A stretch of 64,000 nt of DNA, from positions 49,584-113,583 of the forward strand of contig JAUIAP010000021.1 of assembly GCA_030425205.1 (NCBI GenBank), read 5' to 3'. The notes beneath the pieces are model-generated. The model was not told the DNA's origin. It was given only the letters and a program-made list of their open reading frames with translations, and made no database searches. The position numbers and the translations under genes were made by a program. This DNA comes from Anaerolineae bacterium (GTDB taxonomy: Bacteria > Chloroflexota > Anaerolineae > Promineifilales > Promineifilaceae). Shown piece after piece: positions 35,227 through 44,200 of this stretch; within the stretch, counting starts at the first letter, position 1, and every line of letters begins with the position of its first letter.

Positions 35227-37507
35227 GATTGCTGAGGGGCATCGTCAACGTGAAGCAGTGATTTATATCCGTCAGTCAACGCTACGCCAGGTGAGTGAAC
35301 ATCTTGAATCACAAAAATTGCAGTACCAACTCACCCAGCGAGCGGAAGAATTGGGATGGGAACCCGGGCAAATCAGCGTGATCGACGAAGATTTGGGTAA
35401 ATCGGCAGTCAGCCGAGCGGGACGCAGCGGGTTTGAGCGACTGTTCACCGATGTGGGAACGGGCAAGGTGGGGCTGCTGCTGGTGACGGATGTCTCGCGG
35501 CTGGCCCGCAACTGTGCCGACTGGTATCAGCTACTGGATGTGGCGGCATACAATCTAACCTTACTGGCTGACAGCAGCGGCATTTACGATCCAACAGCGT
35601 ATGATGACCGGTTGTTGTTGGGGGTTAAAGGGGCATTTAGCGAAGCGCAGTGGCATATCATGCGCCAACAAATGCAAGCGGCGCGGCTCAACAAAGCGCA
35701 ACGGGGAGAGCTGGCGTTGCGCTTGCCCATCGGATACGAACGACTGCCCAATGGGGCGGTCGTCAAAACAGCCGATACGCAGGTACAAACGACCATTGAA
35801 ACGCTCTTTCGCGTGTTTGCCCAAACAGGCAGCGCACGCGCGGTGTTGCGCCATTTCCAAACCAACGGCTTGTTGTTTCCGCGTCGCCAACGCGACGCGG
35901 TTGGCCGATGGCACATCGTTTGGCAACCAACCAGCTACAGTTACATCTATCAAATGCTCAAGTTGCCTGCCTATGCAGGGGTTTATGCCTATGGACAACG
36001 GCAGCGCACACGGCGCGGCAGTCGGTTACAATATGGGGGCCGCTTGCCACCTAGCCAGTGGCAAGTGCAGCGCCACGACAGCCTGCCAGCCTATATTAGC
36101 TGGCAACACTATATGGATAACCAACAAACCCTTGCTGCCAATTGGCAGACAACCCGCTTTGCTGACCCCGCCAACCCAACGCGCAACGGCGGCTCACGCG
36201 CTGTGCCATTTTCGACAGCTGGAAAAGGCCGGGCGTTGCTACAGGGGATGGTCGTGTGTGGTCACTGCGGTCGCCCAATGCGCGTGCGCTACCGCGACAA
36301 ACCAGCCTACGTGTGTGATGCGGACAAACATCAATTCAACACGCCACGCTGCCACTATGTCCCACACAGGCACGTCGATCACGCTGTTGTGGCACAATTT
36401 TTACAGGCGGTTCAACCCGCTGTACTCGCTGCGGCGTTGCGCGTCGTTGACCATGCCAGTCAAGAACACCAGTTGCTCGCACAACAATGGCAGCAGCAAC
36501 TTGACCGCGCTGCCCATGCCGTTGAGGTCGCGCGTCTGCGCTATGAGCAGGTTGACCCGACACTCAGGCTCGTGGCCGCCGAGTTGGAAAAACGCTGGGA
36601 AACAGCTCTGCAAGAGCAGCACCAACGCCAACAGCAATGGGCAGATATTCAATCTCAACTCGCCGCCCCGCTCACCGCAGTTGACCAAACGCGCATCCAA
36701 CAATTGGCTGATGATCTCCCTGCCCTTTGGTCAGCTTCGACGACCACCCATTCAGACCGCAAACGGCTGCTGCGCACGCTCATCGCCCAGATTACACTCG
36801 ATTCACAAAACGGGGATGGCCGTACTCAGCTCACCCTTCACTGGCACACTGGCGCACAGACCACCGCCGCCCCTGTTAAACCTAAACACGGTCATCCTTC
36901 CGACACGACCCTCATTGCACAGGTGCACCAACTTGCAACAGACGGACTCACTGATACACAGATGGCACAGTCGCTCAATGCCAACGGTCACGTCAGTAGT
37001 TGGCATGTCAAGGATGACCCTGCCTACGTCCTTGGTCAGCCTGTTCGCTACTGGACTCCCCAGCGCGTCCGCCGCTTCCGTTACAAACACCATATCTCCC
37101 TCTCTCCACTCACATCCGCCGACCAAGTTGCCGGCTTTCTCCCAACCGCTCAAGCTGCTGCCAAACTCGGTGTTTCATTTAGTGTCTTGCTCGACTGGTT
37201 GCGGCGCGGTCTCGTTCCTGGTCGCCAAGAAAAAATCGGCGCGCCTGCCTTCATCCTCCTCAATGACCTCGTTTTCGCACGCATTAGTGGTCACGCCCCC
37301 CGCGACCTTCCTGACCACGCCGACCCGCCACTCATTTCGCTCGCCCAGGCATCCGCCCATTTCAATCTCTCTCACGATGAGTTGACCGCCGCTCTCAAGG
37401 CTGGTTCACTCATTACGTGGCGCCTGCAACATGGCTGCCATTATCGTTGGTTCGTTCAATCTAATGAGACCCCCTCCGCACAACCTGCTGAGGATCTCCC
37501 ACTATGA
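35210..37507 (+). CDS. Large serine recombinase
   Basis: A 765-residue site-specific recombinase. The resolvase domain opens with VIYIRQST (nucleophile Ser near residue 23), then VTDVSRLARN and the DxxYDPT-type segment IYDPTAYDDRLLL. A recombinase domain follows (residues about 180-330, LPAYAGVYAYG). A zinc-ribbon has CGHCGRPM and a second pair at VCDADKH..RCH. A long coiled coil comes next (about 420-500). The C-terminus is unusual in carrying two helix-turn-helix-like segments (TAQAAAKLGVSFSVLLDWL and SLAQASAHFNLSHDELTAAL). It cuts and rejoins DNA at att sites to move the element, and its gene lies antisense to the RHS frame it interrupts. Codon use looks like a Chloroflexota gene. No internal stops, so probably functional. 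Confidence 0.92.
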   Translation: MKSHPKIAEGHRQREAVIYIRQSTLRQVSEHLESQKLQYQLTQRAEELGWEPGQISVIDEDLGKSAVSRAGRSGFERLFTDVGTGKVGLLLVTDVSRLARNCADWYQLLDVAAYNLTLLADSSGIYDPTAYDDRLLLGVKGAFSEAQWHIMRQQMQAARLNKAQRGELALRLPIGYERLPNGAVVKTADTQVQTTIETLFRVFAQTGSARAVLRHFQTNGLLFPRRQRDAVGRWHIVWQPTSYSYIYQMLKLPAYAGVYAYGQRQRTRRGSRLQYGGRLPPSQWQVQRHDSLPAYISWQHYMDNQQTLAANWQTTRFADPANPTRNGGSRAVPFSTAGKGRALLQGMVVCGHCGRPMRVRYRDKPAYVCDADKHQFNTPRCHYVPHRHVDHAVVAQFLQAVQPAVLAAALRVVDHASQEHQLLAQQWQQQLDRAAHAVEVARLRYEQVDPTLRLVAAELEKRWETALQEQHQRQQQWADIQSQLAAPLTAVDQTRIQQLADDLPALWSASTTTHSDRKRLLRTLIAQITLDSQNGDGRTQLTLHWHTGAQTTAAPVKPKHGHPSDTTLIAQVHQLATDGLTDTQMAQSLNANGHVSSWHVKDDPAYVLGQPVRYWTPQRVRRFRYKHHISLSPLTSADQVAGFLPTAQAAAKLGVSFSVLLDWLRRGLVPGRQEKIGAPAFILLNDLVFARISGHAPRDLPDHADPPLISLAQASAHFNLSHDELTAALKAGSLITWRLQHGCHYRWFVQSNETPSAQPAEDLPL

Positions 37508-37513
37508 GGTGCA

Positions 37514-37812
37514 TCATGTGTGCGTTATCGGCGAGTTTAGGACATAGGTAAATCTTGAGTAGGCTTGAGGGTCGGTTTCATTTGGAATGATTGTATCGGC
37601 ACTCAGGAAACGACCCAAGACAGGATCATAATAGCGCGCATTGTAATCGTAGAGGCCGAGCTTTTCGTCCCAGCGTTGGCCGGTGAAGGCATAGTTGCTG
37701 ACGATGGTGCCGTTTTTGTAGCGTTCTTGGCCCCATGCGTCGCGGCGCGTTTGGTTGGTTCCCCATGATGCGCCAAAGCTGGTCACAACCCCGCCGAGAT
37801 GGTCGTTGGAAT
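37514..37812 (-). pseudogene. Orphan RHS core fragment (second half of the core)
   Basis: The minus strand encodes NDHLGGVVTSFGASWG, then RRDAWGQERYKNGTI, FTGQRWDEKLGLYDYN, ARYYDPVLGRFLSADT and ends FTYVLNSP before running into the inserted element. It lines up almost base for base with 39040-39295 of the full RHS gene. It begins abruptly at the NDHLGG motif, directly against the end of the 151-residue candidate immunity gene. With the tip at 34309-34952 it once formed a displaced core-tip cassette. Confidence 0.85.
37597..37812. repeat. RHS core duplicate of 39071-39295
   Basis: About 220 bases match 39071-39295 in the full RHS gene with high identity, including long exact stretches such as CCAGCGTTGGCCGGTGAAGG. 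Such a duplicate allows homologous recombination between the full gene and the orphan tip, swapping the toxin end. Confidence 0.85.
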
Positions 37813-37816
37813 TGAA

Positions 37817-38272
37817 TTACCAACAGCGGACATCTAATCCAGCTTGGGTGCCAACGCTAGTAATAGAGAATTTATAGGCATTCAAATTTTGAGAGAGAAG
37901 CTCATCATTAGGGATAGATTTAATCCAGTATCGCGCTGACTCATAGCCTTGCCTTTTTAGGATAGGGGGCTGTTCAATTTGCAATTCACCCAGCAATGAT
38001 TGCTCCTTGTAAAAGTGCTGTAACTCTTCCCGAGTCAAGTCCGTAATTATTTCAACTTCAGAAATAAACACGCATTGCTGACTGTTACTTAGTTTGGTAA
38101 CTGTCGTCACAGGCGAACTCTTTGTTGCTTCGAAAGGAATTGGCAAGTCCATCAATTGTAAACCGAATTTGTAGCGGTTTATATTATGGATAATGAGGTC
38201 CTTTGCCAAAATAACTGCACACACTATTGCTAGTGTCAATAGAATTATTGAAATTTTTTTGGTGTATTTCAT
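37817..38272 (-). CDS. Candidate immunity protein for the RHS toxin (membrane-anchored, 151 aa)
   Basis: Starts 12 bases after the RHS stop, with AGGA about 8 bases before its ATG, so it is co-transcribed. It has one N-terminal membrane helix (ISIILLTLAIVCAVILA) and an extracytoplasmic domain of about 125 residues (TDLTREELQHFYKEQSLL, FSITSVGTQAGLDVRCW). No family recognised. Position directly behind an RHS toxin and AT-rich composition unlike the RHS body are typical of immunity genes; an anchored outside domain would suit a toxin acting on the cell wall. Function is inference from context. Confidence 0.65.
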   Translation of the reverse strand: MKYTKKISIILLTLAIVCAVILAKDLIIHNINRYKFGLQLMDLPIPFEATKSSPVTTVTKLSNSQQCVFISEVEIITDLTREELQHFYKEQSLLGELQIEQPPILKRQGYESARYWIKSIPNDELLSQNLNAYKFSITSVGTQAGLDVRCW

Positions 38273-38283
38273 GTCTTATCCTA

Positions 38284-41200
38284 CTAAATCATGTTCCTAT
38301 CATCGAACGGTGCATAGAGAACTTCTATAACGAAATCTTTCCAACCAAGTGCGTCTTTCAAATACCCTGCTGCACTCGTGGCTTCTCCATTCATATTTGT
38401 TCCATCTTCTGCGATTTGGTTGACAACATCTTGTGCAGCATGACCATCCTCGATTCCTGCTTCGATATTGTCTAGTAAGTCATAATCATTGCTGTCGTCG
38501 TTCCATCCGCTATTGTAGGCTTGCATAATCAGGGAATCTCGTTGGCTTGGAGTTAGCGTAACTCCATTTGCCGTAGCCCACGCATCGATTTGATCTCCTA
38601 AGTACTGTAACATAGCGGCCGTATACTGAATACTTAGTCCTTCATTTGCATTGAGTGCTTCAGCCAATTCCCAATTGTCGCCATCGAATCTGTCAATATA
38701 ACCCAAATCTTCTAGCATTCTAGCGTTGCGTATCTGTATAGAGGTGATACCGAATGAAGCGGTTAATAATCTCGCTTCGGCTTTTTCAGGTCGTACTAAT
38801 GCCAAAAGTTTCAGATAGTTCAGAAATGCCTCGTTGCCTCCCTCTAAGGACTGTATTCCAGTTCCTAGCTCATTTACAATTACCATTCCAAGCAGAACCG
38901 GATTTACTCCATCTCTCTTTCGAGCCTCTGCATGAATTACAGTACTATTTCTCTCTAATACCTGACGTGCTACTTCCTGCTCAATATGCCCATCAGGGTC
39001 GATATAATTGGGTGGCGAGTTTGAGACGTAAGTGTATCTTGAGAAATGTTGTGGATTAGTTCCATCAGGAATGATGGTGTCGGCACTGAGGAAGCGACCT
39101 AGGACGGGATCATAATACCGCGCATTGTAATCATAAAGCCCAAGCCGTTCATCCCAGCGTTGGCCGGTGAAGGCGTAGTTGCTGATGATGGTGCCGTTGC
39201 GGTAGCGTTCTTGGCCCCATGCGTCGCGGCGCGTTTGGCGTGTTCCCCATGACGCGCCGAAGTTGGAGACTGCGCCGCCCAGATGGTCGTTGAGCGTGAA
39301 GAAGACGCTGTTGTTTTGGCGTTCAGCGACTGCTTGCCCATTGAACATATAGCGTTTGTGGTCTTCCAATGCGCCAGCGGGATCATTGCCGACGTAGGTA
39401 CGTTGGTAGAGACCGTCGCCCAAGTTAACCGTCTTGCGCTGCCCAGATTCTTGGCGCAACACCATCTGCCCATCCGCGTCATAGAAGAACTGCACATCGT
39501 CTGTGCCATCATTGGCGCGTTTGAGCATGTTCTCCACCGTCCATGTCTGCGTCCACGTCTTGCCATCGGCGTTGCGCGTCGTCATGTTGCCGTTGGCATC
39601 ATACTCGAACATCTCCGTATTGTTGAGATGCGTCACCGCATGGATGTGCTGCATTTCGCCTGTCAGAATGCCGTTGGCTTGCCCGTACCCATAGCGGTTG
39701 TAGGTGTAATTTCGGTCTTTGTAATCGGCTTTGCCCGTGATGTTGCCCAACGCATCATACGCCGTAGATTGGTAATACGCGCCCGCCTGGTCGAAGTCAT
39801 ACTCGTTGTTGCCGTTGCGCGTATACGCCACCCGCAGCCGATTGAGACTGTCATATGTGAACTGCTGGTACTGGTTGAGTCCATTCATCTGCTCATAGAT
39901 GCGCCAGATGTTGCTGTTGCCGTCATAGTCGTAGCTAAAATCGGGCAGGTCGTCGCTCAGCGTCGTCATCGCACTCAGACGATAGCCGTCATCATAGGTG
40001 TAGTTGGCTGTCCGCCCATTGCCGTAGATCAACTGCGTGATCTGTCCCGCCTCGTTGTACGTCGTGCCATTGCTGATGTAGTCAACGAATTTGTTTTGGC
40101 CCGGATTGGAGGCATCGTATTGGCGCAAGCTGGTTGCGAGACCCGTTTGCCAATCGTACCCCGTCTGCACCTCCTCCCCATCGGGATAGCGCATGGCGAC
40201 GGGCAGATTCCCCTGTGAGTAGACAAAGTCGAAGTTGTACACGGACAGCCCATCTGCTCGGAAGTGGCGTATTTCGCGCTCAACACGCCCCAGCTCATCG
40301 TAGCTGTAGGCAACGCGATTGTGATACATCTCCTCCCCTGCGGCGGGGGGGGCATACGCATACGCCGCCGTGCGCTGACCGCGTGAGCGATTGCTGTCAC
40401 TCTGTCCACCATCATATTCAAAGCGTGCCAAGTATGCCCCTGTTGCGCTGCCGACCCGTTTTTCTGTCAGCCGATTGAGGTTGTCATAGACAAACGCAAT
40501 CGTCTGGTTTTTGGCATCCGTTTGGCTGATGAGATTGCCGCGTTTGTCATATTGATACGTCCACGTTCCCATGTCGGGGTCAACCATGCGCGTCTTACGC
40601 TCCAACCAATCGTATTCCATCGTCGTTTGGTGGCCTTGCGCGTTTGTCACTGCGGTCAAATTGCCCAACACATCGTAGCGATAGCGCGTGCGGTTGACTG
40701 TCAACTCATTGTAGTTGTCGAGGTCCACCTGCCCGCTGTTGAGTTGTGCGTAAAAACGCCAGCCCGCTTGATGCCATCTGCTGTTCTTCCACTGTTGCAA
40801 CTCCGCCCGTTTTTGTGGATTGCCATCCTCCCAAACGAGTAGCGAGAAAGCTGCGTCACTGCTTTGCGCCCCGCGCAAGAGGACGTTATAGCGTTTGCCC
40901 GCTGTCAACGTCATCAACACTTGGGCGGGCAGATGCACCTCATCCTCATATTGGTCGGTCAACAGTTGCGTCCCATCGAGATAGATGCCCCAGCGCTGGT
41001 AATCATACGCTTCTGGATCTCCCGCTGGGTCTGGCCATGTGCCGCGTTTGATGTAGAACGCGCCGCGTGCCTCGCTGCTGGCACGGAAGGAGAACTGCAC
41101 CCCCTGATCTCCCCCCGTTGGCAAATCATTATAGAGATAGTTGTTCCAACTGCCATCTCCCGTCAGGCGTGCCACATGCTCTGTCTCCTGCACGTTACCC

Positions 41201-44200
41201 TGCACGCCCCAACTATAGCCAAAGCCTGTGTTGCTGCGGCTGTAGTCGTCGGGTCGGAAGTCGTCGCTAAAGGTCGCCACCGACTCATCGACGGCCGTTA
41301 GCTGTCCAACCGCATCAAAGAATGCGGCGGAGAGAAAGCCGCGTCCATCGCGGCTGTAGCGGCTGCGATTGCCGTGAATGGCTGCGCTCGTCTCCCCGTT
41401 TAAGTCTTGTGACCAAACGGCACGGCCGGCCGCATCATAGCGCGTTGTGCTGTGCGGCTGACTCCTATCTGGGGTGACATAGAGATTGCGGTCACTGCTA
41501 CTGGCGATGGCGGGGGCAAAGTAGGGCTTACTCTGTGCAACAGTCTGCCCCGCGCCGTCATACGTCACATCGCTGATGATGCGTTGTCCGCGTGCGCCAC
41601 TCCCCTCCACCGCCCAATCGGTGTGCGGGGTCTGACGCTGCACGACCTGTCCAAACCCATTGTAAATTTCGCGGCTCCATGCGCCCCCATTACTCCACTG
41701 GATGGCGTAGTCTTGCGTCTTTGTCCACGTTGCGCTCCATGGCAACTTGGTGAGACGACCATCTGCTCCCCCGATCGTTGCGTCTTCATAGTGATAGACG
41801 ACATTCGGCCGCACCCTGATATATCCGTCTGTCTGATTATTCGGATGCCCCTGCTCACGCCACCCTTGAAAGGTCTGCTTCAAGCGACCACGGCTGTCAT
41901 AAAAGTAGTATTGCCATAGTTCGTTGACTTGTTGGTGTCTATGCAACAAGCCCGCTTTGCCGTCATTCGAATAGTTGCCGTTGTCTTGTGGCAGATAGAA
42001 GTAGTCGAAGTATTCGCATTGATCGTTTGGATTGCAAACTGTTGTTGGGTAGAGCCGGTAGGTTGGATCATAGTCGGTTGTTGTTGTGTTTCCGCCATCG
42101 TCCGCAACGCTGGCTATGTTGCCGACAGGGTCATACGCGAAGAATGTCGAGATGCCGCCGTCGGCATTGCCATCCGAAACGGCCGCGCTATTCTCAAATT
42201 GTACGACGCGGGTCAGGCGACCCTGGGTCGGGGGCAGTTTGAAATCGTCATAGTCGTGATGGCGGTTGTCGTAGTAGTTGACGGTGAAGGCGCTGAGATT
42301 CCCCCAATCGTTGACCGCTTCCCACGCCACGCGATTGACGACCCAGTTGTCACCTGTATTGGGGAAATACTTGCGTACCGTCGTCTGCCAACGTGCGCTG
42401 CCGCCGATGGAGCCATACTGCTGTATTGTCGTCACATTCCCCAACTGCTGATCCCCTTGCATATTCTCGTCGTAACGGTAGGAGACGCAGTGGCGATAGC
42501 TGTTCATCGCGGTCGTATTGACGCGATATTGATTGTAGGTACGCTGACATTCGGCCAACAGCGGTGTGAAGTAATGTTTGGCATTGTTGCTCACCGTCGC
42601 ATAGTACATCTCTTTGCGCTCTAGCAACACCCCATCGCTGTTGTAGAGATTTTCTTGATACGGCTTCCCAAAGCGCAAGAGGTGTTGGTACCCCTCCTGC
42701 CCTGCATTGGCTTGGAAACCGTCCCGATAGAACCGCCTGTTGCTGCGCCTTAGCAACGGGTGATTGTCGCTGGCGTAATCGTATTGATAGGTATTGGATT
42801 CGTTGAAACCCTGCAATTTGCCCGACCCATAGGGGTTTTCGGTGTTGTTGGGGTTGTCTGGTGTCGGGCGACGCATCAGACATTGGGTTGCCTGTGCGCC
42901 AAAGCGACTGTCCGCAACCCCATCGTCGTCATCGTAGCACGGGTTGGCATAGCTGTACCCCGTCACCGTATATTCACCCCCGCGCAGGTCGTCTTTGAAC
43001 CAACCGCGCACACCGTCGTAATTTTCGATGCGCGTCACGTACCATGTTTGTCCGTAGGAGCTATGCGCGGTCAATCCTGTATCGATATAGTAGAAAGTAT
43101 ACGCTTCATGGAAATACCCTTCACGATTGACCGATGAACGCTCGTCCCCCTGATACAGAATGCGCGTGTAGCCACCATACGGTGTGCGCACCCCTGTCAG
43201 TCGTTCATAGAGAAAACAGAGTTCGTACTCACCCGTGACATTCTTAAACGCTTGATAATCGAACGTCGTGGGCGGCAACAAATGACCCATCCAATCTTCC
43301 TGTTCGATCCCCGTGATGACGACCGCGATGCTGTACATCCGTTCATCCTGTGGATTGGTCGTACATTGATCATCCACCTTGTTGTTGCGCCCATGGATGG
43401 TGTGGTTGAATTTTGTTCTGCCAAACGGTTGTCCAAGATGTTCGACGCGAACTTCATCGACCAGGAAGTAGTTCACCCCATCGGCGTCTTGCGGCCACCC
43501 CTTCCAGTTGTGCCAGTTGTTGTGAAAGAAGATATCTGTCGCGTGTGGGCTGCCGGCTGGAATGCGCGTGTATTGATTGGGGGCGGTCGTGCTGTAGTTA
43601 TAGCGGATGGCGGTCAACCGATTCAGCCATGTTTCAACCCCCTGCACCACCTCACTCGCCCATTCGTAATACTCATATTGAATTTGATTGCCTGCAATGT
43701 CGGTGATGGTGTCGACACGCCAGCGCGTTGTGCTGTATTTGGGCGACTGCACCCAAGTTGGCGCACTGCCATTTTCGCTGATATGTTGAATGTTATTGGC
43801 GTTTTTAGAGCGGTGACCCACTTCGGCATCGTTTGTGTAACCGAGACGATAGACGGTGCCATCTGCGTCGGTGACAGTCCAATAGATGCCGTCATCTGTT
43901 GGTGCGTTCCCATTGCGGTGTTTGCGGACGCGCAGTTGGGGCGCGTTGAGGGCTTTGTATTCCAACAGGTTGCTGTTGATCTGTCGGTCATAGAGCAGCG
44001 TAAAAGAGGCACCACCTAATGCGAGCGAAAAGCGGTCATAGTGACGCGCACAGTGACAGCCCTGATGCCCGACATCGGATTGGGTGCGGTTGATCTCAAT
44101 GGTGTTGAATGACCAGCCGATGCCGAGTTCTCCCTGATCCATCCCCTTGTTCGCCAGCAACCCATCGACACTGCGACTGGTGTAGCTGACATCGATGTTT

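Larger units (their letters stand above)
34953..37536 (+). mobile_element. ~2.6-kb serine-recombinase element inserted in an RHS copy
   Basis: The element splits an RHS reading frame exactly at the core/tip boundary. On the right the core reads ..FTYVLNSP and then nonsense; on the left the tip resumes at NYIDPSGH, which is continuous in the intact gene. The plus-strand junctions are AGTTTTGGG|GGACAAAGC on the left and CGTTATC|GGCGAGTTT on the right, sharing a GG that could be the two-base crossover site. No terminal inverted repeats are clear. Cargo is only the recombinase, a coupled 43-residue gene and perhaps one more short upstream frame. Confidence 0.7.

Noticed and set aside
35601..37385. 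594-codon open frame overlapping the recombinase
   Set aside because: Same strand, +1 frame of the serine recombinase; no family pattern, Pro/Ser/Arg-rich composition. It is a shadow of the real gene.
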